Assembly: GCF_016899425.1 (NCBI RefSeq) | Contig: NZ_CP045994.1 | Span: 1,612,001 to 1,676,000 of the forward strand | Direction: 5' to 3' | DNA length: 64,000 nt | Origin: Burkholderia sp. MS389 | Lineage (GTDB): Bacteria > Pseudomonadota > Gammaproteobacteria > Burkholderiales > Burkholderiaceae | In this document: positions 48,983 through 56,875 of the stretch, piece after piece | Layout of the letters: each line of letters opens with the position of its first letter | Position numbering within the stretch: position 1 is the first letter of the stretch | The notes under the pieces: model-generated | What the model saw: the letters and a program-made list of their open reading frames with translations, nothing else | What the model was told of the DNA's origin: nothing | Database searches by the model: none | Made by a program: the position numbers and the translations under genes

Positions 48983-49924
48983 TCAGCGTGGGGCGCTCCA
49001 GCCCTTGTAGGTCTTCACGTTGTCGCGCGTGACGAGCGTCGGCTCGATCAGGATCATCGGGTTGGCCGGCTTCTGGCCGTTCATGATCCCGTAGCCGACG
49101 TTGACGGCCTGCTGCGCCATCGCCCACGGATCCTGGCTCGACGACGCCTGCACGAGCGTATTCGACTTGAGTGCGACCTCGATGTCGGGCGCGCCGTCGA
49201 CCGACGTGATCACGATGTTCGGACGGTTCAGCTGTTTCGCCGCGAGATCGGTGCCGATCGCCTGCGGGTCGTTGATCGCGAACACGCCGTCGAGCTTCGG
49301 AAAGCGCGTCAGGTAGCCCTGCATCGCATTCATCCCGCCTTCGCGCGAGCCCTTGCCGTCCTGGTCGCTCGACAGCAGCTTGATGCCGGCGTTTTTCGCG
49401 AGCACGGCCTTGCAGCCGTTCACGCGATCGATCACGGCCGACACCTGCGGGCCGTTCTCGATGATCACGTTGCCCTTGCCGTTCAGCTTCTTCGCGAGGT
49501 AGTCGCACGCGAGTTCGCCGGCCTTCACGTTGTTGGTCTGCACGGTCGCATTCGCGCCGGCCGCCGCGACGTCCACCGCGACGACCGTGATGCCGGCTGC
49601 CTGCGCCTTCTTCACCGCCGGCTCGATCGCCTTCGGATCGGTCGCGTTGAGCAGGATCATGTCGACGTGCGCGGAGATGAAGTTGTCGATCTGCGTGAAC
49701 TGCTTGTTCAGGTCGTAGTCGGCCGAGACGGCCGTGACCTTCGCATTCGGGTTGAGCTGCTTCGCGCGCGCTTCGGCGCCTTTCACGATCGTGACGAAGT
49801 ACGGGTTGCCGAGCGAGCCGACCGTGACGCCGATCGATTTCAGCGGCTTGTCGGCTGCATGGGCGGCGGCGCTGAAGGCAAGTGCGCAGGCGACGGCGGT
49901 CAGGGCGGCGGTGTGCTTGAACAT
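48983..49924 (-). CDS. Sugar ABC transporter, periplasmic binding protein
   Basis: 313 residues with a signal peptide (ALTAVACALAFSAAAHA) and a Peripla_BP_4 (ribose-type) fold: IGVTVGSLGNPYFVTIVKGAE, DMILLNATDPKAIEPAVKKA and GVFAINDPQAIGTDLAAKQ. GGAGA precedes the ATG at 49924. It delivers a monosaccharide to the membrane components next upstream. Ribose, fructose and galactitol-type proteins all share this fold; neighbours (a PfkB kinase) favour fructose. Confidence 0.93.
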   Translation of the reverse strand: MFKHTAALTAVACALAFSAAAHAADKPLKSIGVTVGSLGNPYFVTIVKGAEARAKQLNPNAKVTAVSADYDLNKQFTQIDNFISAHVDMILLNATDPKAIEPAVKKAQAAGITVVAVDVAAAGANATVQTNNVKAGELACDYLAKKLNGKGNVIIENGPQVSAVIDRVNGCKAVLAKNAGIKLLSSDQDGKGSREGGMNAMQGYLTRFPKLDGVFAINDPQAIGTDLAAKQLNRPNIVITSVDGAPDIEVALKSNTLVQASSSQDPWAMAQQAVNVGYGIMNGQKPANPMILIEPTLVTRDNVKTYKGWSAPR

Positions 49925-50010
49925 GTCGTTGTGTCTCCGAGAGGTCTGTTGGCGAACGGGCGCAGGAGGACCTGCCTGCACCTTGATGGTTGAATGGTAA
50001 GAGACGGGTA

Positions 50011-51048
50011 TCAGGTACGGGCCGAGTCGCGCTGGCGGTAGCGGTCGAGCGCGACCGCGCCGATGATCACGAGCCCCTTGATGATGTACTGCCAGATGTC
50101 GGACACGCCGAGCAGCACGAGGCCGTTGGTCAGCACCGCGATGATCAGCGCGCCGATCAGCGTGCCGACGATCGAGCCGACGCCGCCGACGAAGCTCGTG
50201 CCGCCGAGGATCACCGCGGCGATCGCGTCGAGCTCGTACGACTGGCCGAGCTGCAGGCCGTTGGCCGCATACAGGCGCGCGGCCGACATCACCGCGCCGA
50301 GGCCGGCGAGCAGGCCCGACGCCGCATACACGAACAGCTGGATCGCCCGCACGTTGATGCCGGACAGGCGTGCGGCTTCCGGGTTGCCGCCGACCGAGTA
50401 GATCCGCATCCCGAGCACCGTGCGGCGCAGGATGAACCACGAGATCGCGATCACCGCGCACGCGATCACGACGAGCCACGGCACACCGAGGATCGAGCCG
50501 TTGCCGATGAATGCGAACGGCAGTTGCGGGTTGAACACGGTCGTGTCGTTGCCGATCAGCCGCGCGACGCCGCGCACGGCCGTCATCGCGCCGAGCGTGA
50601 CGATGAACGGCGGCAGGCGCAGGAACGAGATCAGTCCGCCGTTGATCGCGCCGAACACGAGGCCGACGACGAGCGCGAACGGCACGCCGAGCCAGCCCCA
50701 GCCGGGAATGGTCGACGCGATCAGCGCCGCGACGGCCGCGGCGGCGAGCACCGAGCCGACCGACAGGTCGATGCCGCCCGTCAGGATCACGAAGGTCATG
50801 CCGGCGGCGAGCACGATGTTGATCGACGCCTGCTGCGTGACGATCGACAGGTTCTGCAGCGTGAAGAAACCGTCGGTCAGGAAGCCGAAGCCGACGCACA
50901 GGACCAGCAGCACCGGCAGCATGCCGGCCGTACGGATCAGCGATTGCATGCGGGCGCGATGATCGGCGCCGCGCATCAGGGGCGTGCGGTTGGTGACCGG
51001 ATGGGCGGTCGCGGAAGCGAGGTTCCGCTGCTTGGTCGGGTTGATCAT
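50011..51048 (-). CDS. Sugar ABC transporter permease (RbsC-type)
   Basis: 345 residues, about ten membrane helices, BPD_transp_2 family. The EAA-like loop region appears as LSGINVRAIQLFVYAASGLLAG and the conserved TGGIDLSVGSVLAAAAVAAL of RbsC/FrcC-type permeases is clear. It forms the membrane dimer with the ATPase encoded 39 bases upstream in the operon and the binding protein downstream. Start at 51048 fits the family. Confidence 0.94.
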   Translation of the reverse strand: MINPTKQRNLASATAHPVTNRTPLMRGADHRARMQSLIRTAGMLPVLLVLCVGFGFLTDGFFTLQNLSIVTQQASINIVLAAGMTFVILTGGIDLSVGSVLAAAAVAALIASTIPGWGWLGVPFALVVGLVFGAINGGLISFLRLPPFIVTLGAMTAVRGVARLIGNDTTVFNPQLPFAFIGNGSILGVPWLVVIACAVIAISWFILRRTVLGMRIYSVGGNPEAARLSGINVRAIQLFVYAASGLLAGLGAVMSAARLYAANGLQLGQSYELDAIAAVILGGTSFVGGVGSIVGTLIGALIIAVLTNGLVLLGVSDIWQYIIKGLVIIGAVALDRYRQRDSART

Positions 51049-51087
51049 TTCGGTACCTTGAATGAAGAGGGAAATGAAGGGGCCGTG

Positions 51088-52641
51088 TCAGTGCGCGTCG
51101 GCCAGTTCGGCCTGCGAGCCGGTGGCGAGCGCGATGATCGCTTCCTGCGTGATCGGCGTATGCGTGTGCCCGCCGAGTTCGCCCGCGATCTCGCCTTCGC
51201 GCATCACGAGCACGCGGTCGGCGACGCCGATGATTTCCGGCAGTTCGCTCGAGATCACGATCACGCCCACGCCGGCACGGGCCAGTTCGTTGATGATCCG
51301 GTAGATCTCGGATTTCGCGCCGATGTCGACGCCGCGCGTCGGTTCGTCGAGGATCAGCACGCGCGGCTTCGTCTCGAGCAGGCGCGACAGCAGCACTTTC
51401 TGCTGGTTGCCGCCCGACAGCGCGCCGACGTTGACGTTCGCGTGCGGGACGCGGATCGACAGCGATGCAATCGCGTCGCGGGCGCGTTCGGCGCCGCGGG
51501 CGAGGTCGAGCGCGCCGAGCCGCGCATCGCGGTTGCATACCGAGATGTTGATGTTGTCGCGCACGCTCATGTCGAGGAACAGGCCCTGGCGCTTGCGGTC
51601 TTCCGTCAGGTAGACGAGGCCCGCGTCGATCGCGTCGCGCGGCGAGTGTGCGCCGAACGTGCGCTCGCCCAGCTTCACGTCGCCGCGCACGCGCGGCTCG
51701 GCCCCGAAGATCAGCCGCGCGAGCTCGGTGCGGCCCGCGCCGACGAGGCCCGCGATGCCGAGCACTTCGCCCGCGTGCAGGTCGAGGCTGCAGCCGCGCA
51801 CGCGCGCGCCGTCGGCGATGTCGCGGACCGACAGCAGCAGGTGGCCGGGGTCGTACGGCGCGTGTTCCTTCTTGTAGAAACCGGAGATGTCGCGGCCGAC
51901 CATCATCGCGACGAGCCGCTCGGCCGACAGCGCCTCGCGTTCGAGCGTGCCGACGTACGTGCCGTCGCGCAGCACCGACACGCGATCGGACAGCTCGTAG
52001 ATCTCCGCCATCCGGTGGCTGATGTAGATGATCGCGAGGCCTTCCTCGCGCAACTGGCGGATCAGGCGGAACAGGTGTTCGGTTTCGCGCGACGACAGCG
52101 GCGTGGTCGGCTCGTCCATCACGAGGATGCGGGCGTGGGTGTGCACGGCGCGCGCGATTTCGACGAGCTGCTGTTCGGCGATCGACAGCGTGTCGACGAG
52201 CGTGTCGGGCCCGAACGGGGCGCCCAGGCGCGCGAGCACGTCCTGGCAGCCGCGCGCCATCGCCGCGCGATCGATCGTGCCCCAGCGCCGGTTGCCGCGG
52301 CGCAGTTCGCGGCCGACGTAGATGTTTTCCGCGACGGTCAGGTTCGGCGACAGGCACAGCTCCTGGTAGATCACCGCGACGCCGGCATCGCGCGCGGCGA
52401 GCGGGCCGTCGATGTCGACGCGTTGGCCGTCGATCAGGATCTCGCCGCCGGCGTCGGCGCGATAGGCGCCCGACAGGATCTTCATCAGCGTCGATTTGCC
52501 CGCGCCGTTCTCGCCCATCAGCGAGTGGATCTCGCCCGGATAGACGGTGAGGCTGACGTTGTCGAGCGCGCGCACGGCCGGGAACGTCTTGCTGATTCCG
52601 CGCATCTCGAGCAGCGGGCGGGGCGACTCAGAACGCGACAT
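51088..52641 (-). CDS. Sugar ABC transporter ATPase with two nucleotide-binding domains
   Basis: 517 residues, RbsA/MglA-type tandem ATPase. First domain: Walker [10 protein letters not shown], signature [13 protein letters not shown], Walker [11 protein letters not shown]. Second domain: degenerate Walker [11 protein letters not shown], signature [13 protein letters not shown], Walker [12 protein letters not shown]. Single-domain FrcA proteins of rhizobia differ from this. Its start lies within the end of the ROK gene, a 14-base overlap, so they are translationally coupled. Powers import of the sugar bound by the periplasmic protein. Confidence 0.95.
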   Translation of the reverse strand: MSRSESPRPLLEMRGISKTFPAVRALDNVSLTVYPGEIHSLMGENGAGKSTLMKILSGAYRADAGGEILIDGQRVDIDGPLAARDAGVAVIYQELCLSPNLTVAENIYVGRELRRGNRRWGTIDRAAMARGCQDVLARLGAPFGPDTLVDTLSIAEQQLVEIARAVHTHARILVMDEPTTPLSSRETEHLFRLIRQLREEGLAIIYISHRMAEIYELSDRVSVLRDGTYVGTLEREALSAERLVAMMVGRDISGFYKKEHAPYDPGHLLLSVRDIADGARVRGCSLDLHAGEVLGIAGLVGAGRTELARLIFGAEPRVRGDVKLGERTFGAHSPRDAIDAGLVYLTEDRKRQGLFLDMSVRDNINISVCNRDARLGALDLARGAERARDAIASLSIRVPHANVNVGALSGGNQQKVLLSRLLETKPRVLILDEPTRGVDIGAKSEIYRIINELARAGVGVIVISSELPEIIGVADRVLVMREGEIAGELGGHTHTPITQEAIIALATGSQAELADAH

Positions 52642-53875
52642 GGTGGACCTCCTGCGAATCGGTGCGGGCGCCCTTGAGGATGCCGGCCCGCGGGGAGAAG
52701 TTGAAAAACATAGGCAGCGTGGCGGCGCCGATCGCGCCGGCATCGGCGCCGAACGTGCCGCGCACGAGGACCGGCGTGCCGCGCGCCTCGGGCGCGGTGG
52801 CCACGAGCGCCGCGCGCAGGCGGGACGTGAGCGCGTCGAGCAGGCCCGCGTCGGTGTCGGCGTCGATCACGACCACCGGCGCGTCGATCACGCACAGCAC
52901 CGCGCGCAACGCCGGCGCAAGCGCGTCGACGCAATCGTCGATCCATTCGTCGACGGCCGGCAGGCCGCGGGCGATGCAGGCTTCGAGATCGGCGCGGTTC
53001 TCGACCGTCTCGCCGTGATGGCGCAGGTGGCGCACGAGCGCATGCAGCGAGGCGCGTGCGAGCAGGATGTCCCACGGGCCGCGCGGCGGCGGCGCGGAGG
53101 CCAGCCGGCTCGGCGGCACCGGAATCACCGCGATGTCGCCGGCATTGCCGGTCACGCCGCGCAGGCAGTCGCCGTCGATCGCGATGCCGCCGCCGATCGC
53201 CGGCCCGATGAACAGGTAGACGAAGTCGTCGCACTGCCGGCCGTACCCGTAGAACAGTTCGGCGATCGCGGCCGCGTTGCCGTCGTTTTCGCCGAATACG
53301 GGCAGCGACAGCGTGCGGCCGAGGTCGGCCGCGAAATCGACGTCTTCCCACGCGCGGAACGTGTCGGGCGCGAGGCCGAGCTCGCGCATCCACGCGCCGA
53401 GGTTGTACGGCTGCGCGACGCCGACGCCGGTCAGGCGCGCGCGTTCATGGTCGGGGAGCAGGGCCTGCATCGCGTCGATGTCGTGACGCACGATCTCGAG
53501 CACGTCGGCGGGCGGGGGAAGCAGCGTGTCGTGCGAGCGGCGGCCGAGCACGTCGCCCGCGAAATTGACGAGCGCCGTCTCGATGCGCATCCGGTCGAGA
53601 TGGACGCCGATGCCGAACGCGCCGCGCGGATCGAGGCGGATCAGCGACGCCGGCTGGCCGCGCTGGCCTTCGGTGCGGCCCGCGAATTCGATCAGCTTCG
53701 CGTCGGCGAGCGACGCGATGATGCTGCCGACCGCCGTCCCCGTCATGCTCGCGAGACGGGCGAGATCGGCCTTCGATGCACTGCCCGCACGGCGCAGCGT
53801 CTTCAGCAGCAGGCGCTCGTTGTAACGGCGCACGTTGGCCGAATTGCTTCCCTGGCCGAAGTGCGGGCTTCTCAT
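52628..53875 (-). CDS. ROK-family transcriptional repressor (NagC/XylR-like)
   Basis: 415 residues, start at 53875 (AAGGAG upstream). An N-terminal winged HTH ([46 protein letters not shown]) precedes the sugar-kinase-like ROK domain ([56 protein letters not shown]). A CxCGxxGC zinc motif is not seen. It is the first gene of the operon and probably represses it until the imported sugar or its phosphate binds. A 27-bp palindrome stands 37 bases upstream. Confidence 0.9.
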   Translation of the reverse strand: MRSPHFGQGSNSANVRRYNERLLLKTLRRAGSASKADLARLASMTGTAVGSIIASLADAKLIEFAGRTEGQRGQPASLIRLDPRGAFGIGVHLDRMRIETALVNFAGDVLGRRSHDTLLPPPADVLEIVRHDIDAMQALLPDHERARLTGVGVAQPYNLGAWMRELGLAPDTFRAWEDVDFAADLGRTLSLPVFGENDGNAAAIAELFYGYGRQCDDFVYLFIGPAIGGGIAIDGDCLRGVTGNAGDIAVIPVPPSRLASAPPPRGPWDILLARASLHALVRHLRHHGETVENRADLEACIARGLPAVDEWIDDCVDALAPALRAVLCVIDAPVVVIDADTDAGLLDALTSRLRAALVATAPEARGTPVLVRGTFGADAGAIGAATLPMFFNFSPRAGILKGARTDSQEVHHVAF

Positions 53876-53911
53876 GGCGTCTCCTTCCATGTCGCACCGC
53901 TCGGCGGCGCA

Positions 53912-53938
53912 TTAAATAAATCACGTTGATTTATTTAA
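53912..53938. promoter_or_regulatory. 27-bp palindrome, likely ROK repressor operator
   Basis: Perfect arms TTAAATAAATCA and TGATTTATTTAA separated by CGT, in otherwise GC-rich DNA, 37 bases upstream of the ROK gene start. AT-rich long dyads of this type are the known operator form for NagC/Mlc/XylR repressors. Autoregulation is the natural reading. Confidence 0.78.
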
Positions 53939-54229
53939 CCGCGCGAACGGCGGTCTGTCAGCCTAGGGAAATCCCGGTCGTATCCGGGAACGGCAGCGTG
54001 GCTCGGGCGTCCGCGGCTCGTTTCGGGGCCGGGAATTTCGAATTCGTCTGATGGATTTGCTGCCGGCCGCGCGTCACGATTGCCGGCTCGGCTGCATGCG
54101 AAAGCACAGCCGGAAGAGGGCGATGTCTGCGGGCGCCGCGTGATGCGGGGCCGGCAGCGTCGGTCGTTCATCGTTTACTGGACGCGGGGCGGCGGGAGCC
54201 GTCCGGCGTCTGCACTCGGGAGAAACGCC

Positions 54230-54733
54230 ATGCATCGTACGACGCGGCCGTCGGTATCGCTGCTCGATCCTTATACCGGCAGCGAACCGCTGCCGCTTTA
54301 CACGACGACGGTGACGGTCACCGGCGGCGAAGCGGCCCACGGACGTTCGTCCGGCCACGCGCGTTCGACAACCGGCGAACTCGATGTGTCGTTGCGCCTG
54401 CCGGTCGAATTGGGCGGAGTGGGTGGCGGTACGAATCCGGAGCAGTTGTTCGCGGCCGGCTTCGCGGCATGCTTTCACGGCGCGTTGACGCTGGTGGCGA
54501 TGCGGCGCCGGGTGCGCTTGCCGCCCGATCTCGCGATCACGGCCAGCGCAACGTTTCAGCGCGATCCGGTGGATGGCCTGTTTGCGATCGCGCTCGATCT
54601 CGAGGTCGGCATGCCGGGCGTCGGCGCAACTGCCGCGCGCGAGCTGGTCGCGGAGACGGAGGCGATTTGTCCGTACGCGAAGATGGCGAGGGACGGGATT
54701 CAGCATGTCGTGCGCGTCACCGGGACGGTGTAA
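54230..54733 (+). CDS. OsmC/Ohr-family peroxiredoxin
   Basis: 167 residues; start at 54230 (GGGAG upstream). OsmC/Ohr fold with the two catalytic cysteines in FAAGFAACFHGALTLVA and in ETEAICPYAKMARDGI; GTNPEQLFAAGFAACF is the Ohr-type signature. The family reduces organic hydroperoxides using lipoylated or thiol partners. N-terminal region YTGSEPLPLYTTTVTVTGG fits the Ohr beta-strand opening. It stands alone after the sugar operon; a separate regulator (OhrR) is not nearby. Confidence 0.9.
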   Translation: MHRTTRPSVSLLDPYTGSEPLPLYTTTVTVTGGEAAHGRSSGHARSTTGELDVSLRLPVELGGVGGGTNPEQLFAAGFAACFHGALTLVAMRRRVRLPPDLAITASATFQRDPVDGLFAIALDLEVGMPGVGATAARELVAETEAICPYAKMARDGIQHVVRVTGTV

Positions 54734-54822
54734 TCACGACGCCAGCCGGCTGCGCTTGCAAGCGCAGCCTTTCGAGCCCTCGCGCAAGGCGCACAGGCGC
54801 TTTGTTTCCTGGGCTTGAAATG

Positions 54823-54852
54823 AAAAAAGGCCGGCTAGAAGCCGACCTTTTT
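54823..54852 (-). terminator. Terminator of first tRNA-Leu gene
   Basis: Stem AAAAAGGCCGGCT / AGCCGACCTTTTT with one G-T pair and a 3-base loop; a run of six Ts follows on the minus strand, ten bases past the tRNA CCA. Confidence 0.9.
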
Positions 54853-54862
54853 AGAAAACAGA

Positions 54863-54949
54863 TGGTGCCCAGGAGAGGACTCGAACCTCCACGATGTTGC
54901 CACCGCTAGGACCTGAACCTAGTGCGTCTACCAATTCCGCCACCTGGGC
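54863..54949 (-). tRNA. tRNA-Leu (anticodon CAG), first copy
   Basis: 87 bases including encoded CCA. On the minus strand it reads GCCCAGGTGGCGG at the 5' end; the acceptor pairs with CCTGGGC before ACCA. D-loop AATTGGTAGACG, anticodon loop TTCAGGT (CAG) in the CTAGG/CCTAG stem, a long class II variable arm, and T-loop GGTTCGAGTCC. Identical to the second copy 1.37 kb away. Confidence 0.97.
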
Positions 54950-54980
54950 ACGTTTCGCTTGCTGCGATGCGAAGACCGCT

Positions 54981-55009
54981 ATTTTAGCGTGCTGACGGAG
55001 TCTGTCAAC
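54981..55009 (-). promoter_or_regulatory. Promoter of first tRNA-Leu gene
   Basis: -35 TTGACA (55009-55004) and -10 AAAATA (54986-54981), 17 bases apart, on the minus strand. About 32 bases before the tRNA 5' end. Confidence 0.7.
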
Positions 55010-55061
55010 ACAATTTCATCCGGAGCGATAAAAATAATGCGCGCGTGGCGTGGCGCGATCG

Positions 55062-56051
55062 TCACGCGCCGATCGGTTCCGCGCGCTTCGCGGTGAAATT
55101 CCAGCGCTCCGCCTGGCTGGTATCGACGCGGGCGGGCAGCAGTCCGGCCGCCAGGAACGTATCGGCGATCTTCTGTTGTTCGCCGAAGTTTTGCGCGGCC
55201 ACCGCGCGGACGAGGTAGCTGCGTCGCGCATTCGCCCGCGCGATCGTCGCAGCATCGAGCCCCCAGATCGGCGCGAGCGTGTTCGCGGCGTCCTGCGGAT
55301 GGTCGCGCAGCCACGCGCCGGCCTGGGACAATTGGTCGAACAGAATCTGGACGACGTCGGGGCGCGCGGCGGCAAAGCTGCTCGATGCGAGGTAGTAGCG
55401 CTGGTACGACGCGAGTCCGCTGCCGTCGGCCAGGATCCGCACGTCGGGATTCCGGTCGACCGACGCGACATAGGGGTCCCACGTGATCCATGCGTCCACG
55501 CTGCCGCGCTCGAATGCGGCGCGGCCGTCCGCGGGCGTCAGGTAATGGATCGCCACATCGGCGGGCGCGAGCTTCGCGCGGGCGAGCGCGGCGAGCAGCA
55601 GGTAGTGGCTGCCGGCTGCCTTCGTGACCGCGATACGCCGGCCCTTGAGATCGGCGAGCGTGCGCAGCGCGCTGTCCTGCTTGACGACGATCGCCTGCGC
55701 CTTCGGCGAAGGCGCCTCCTGCGCGACATACACGAAACGCGCATGCGCGGCCTGCGCGAAGACCGGGACCGTATCGGCCACATCGGCGCTGAAGTCGACG
55801 GCGCCGACGTTGAGCGCTTCGGTCAGCGGCAATCCGCTCGCGAATTCATGCCATGACACGGTCACGCCGAGCGGCGTCAGCGCCTGCTCGAGCGTGCCGC
55901 GCGTCTTGAGCAGCGTGATCAGCGTCGACGACTTCTGGTAACCGATGCGCAGTGCGGCCGGCGCGTTCTCGGCGTGCGCGCGGACACCGGCGGCCGTGAG
56001 GCCCGCGGCCAGCATCGCGCGTGCGAATGTGCGGCGGTTCATCGACGTCAT
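55062..56051 (-). CDS. Orphan SsuA/TauA-type ABC substrate-binding protein
   Basis: 329 residues with a Tat-like or Sec signal (MTSMNRRTFARAMLAAGLTAAG) and the SsuA-family binding fold: LRIGYQKSSTLITLLKTRG, FASGLPLTEALNVGAVDFS, LKGRRIAVTKAAGSHYLLLAAL and AWITWDPYVASVD. GAGGAG lies before the ATG. Family members bind aliphatic sulfonates, taurine or nitrate-like compounds. No permease or ATPase is adjacent; it must use components elsewhere. It is bracketed by the two tRNA-Leu genes on the same strand. Confidence 0.88.
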   Translation of the reverse strand: MTSMNRRTFARAMLAAGLTAAGVRAHAENAPAALRIGYQKSSTLITLLKTRGTLEQALTPLGVTVSWHEFASGLPLTEALNVGAVDFSADVADTVPVFAQAAHARFVYVAQEAPSPKAQAIVVKQDSALRTLADLKGRRIAVTKAAGSHYLLLAALARAKLAPADVAIHYLTPADGRAAFERGSVDAWITWDPYVASVDRNPDVRILADGSGLASYQRYYLASSSFAAARPDVVQILFDQLSQAGAWLRDHPQDAANTLAPIWGLDAATIARANARRSYLVRAVAAQNFGEQQKIADTFLAAGLLPARVDTSQAERWNFTAKRAEPIGA

Positions 56052-56198
56052 GAAGGGGACTCCTCGTTGGATGCGTTGAAAGCGAGGCGGCTAACGTAAC
56101 AACGGGGAGGGGGATTGATAACCGATAAATTCTGCTATCGATCGGAGCGGCCGACATAAGGGGCGAAGACGGGCAGTCGCGATGGAAGTGCCGAAATG

Positions 56199-56227
56199 AA
56201 AAAGGCCGGCTGAAAGCCGACCTTTTT
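56199..56227 (-). terminator. Terminator of second tRNA-Leu gene
   Basis: Stem AAAAAGGCCGGCT / AGCCGACCTTTTT with a GAA loop; the same design as that of the first copy. It lies between the tRNA and the SsuA-like gene. Confidence 0.9.
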
Positions 56228-56236
56228 AAATACAGA

Positions 56237-56323
56237 TGGTGCCCAGGAGAGGACTCGAACCTCCACGATGTTGCCACCGCTAGGACCTGAACCTAGTGCG
56301 TCTACCAATTCCGCCACCTGGGC
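56237..56323 (-). tRNA. tRNA-Leu (anticodon CAG), second copy
   Basis: 87 bases including encoded CCA, identical in all visible bases to the first copy at 54863. The identity continues about 23 bases past the 5' end into the promoter-proximal spacer. Confidence 0.97.
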
Positions 56324-56355
56324 ACGTTTCGCTTGCTGCGATGCGAAAGACCGAA

Positions 56356-56383
56356 ATTATAGCGGGTCCGAAGTGGCTGTCAA
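56356..56383 (-). promoter_or_regulatory. Promoter of second tRNA-Leu gene
   Basis: -35 TTGACA (56383-56378) and perfect -10 TATAAT (56361-56356) with a 16-base spacer, stronger than the first copy's. This is about 33 bases from the tRNA. Confidence 0.82.
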
Positions 56384-56875
56384 CACAATTCCACTGGAAC
56401 CCACCAAAAATATTCGTTCGCGCTCGATAGCCGCCGGCACCTCGACGGATCGGACCGCGCCGTTGCACGACGAAACTGCGGCGCGATGGCCCTGTATCGA
56501 CGCGAACCGGCCCGCGACCCGTCGTCCCGTTGCGCAGACAACGGCGGAGCGTTGCCGTCCGTCCTCGTCGTGGGCAGCACGCTTGATTTCGAGGGATAAG
56601 ACAAGTACTAAAGTGCGGATAAATCCTATGGGACAAGAGATAATTGAATCTGGAACTTGAAAAAAATCAAAGCGATTCGAGCAACATGTCGGTCTGGTAA
56701 CCGGCAGCCGAATGCGGCGCGGTTGTGTGTTGAGGAACCCGAGCCCGCCTGCGCGGTAGTCGCGCGGCGGGATCGCCAGTGCGACGAAGAATGCGGACGA
56801 TCCGCCGCAAGACAATTCAGGAAATGCGCACCATCGAACTCGGGCAAATAAAACAATAACGCGGAATGCCATCCC
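56384..56875. other. 492-base gene-free region upstream of the CHASE2 kinase
   Basis: No gene with supporting features is seen; the open frames here are short or read through neighbouring genes. The middle (56580-56700) is AT-richer. A TTGATT / TACTAA pair with 17-base spacing at 56583-56611 is a weak promoter candidate for the kinase, too far to be sure. Confidence 0.4.

Noticed and set aside
48983..52357. Continuous minus-strand frame of 1124 codons
   Set aside because: Only its last 313 codons are a real gene (the sugar-binding protein); the rest runs out of frame through the permease and ATPase genes.
54863..56323. tRNA pair as attachment sites of an integrated element
   Set aside because: The repeats are whole tRNA genes with promoters, and no integrase or phage genes lie between them.
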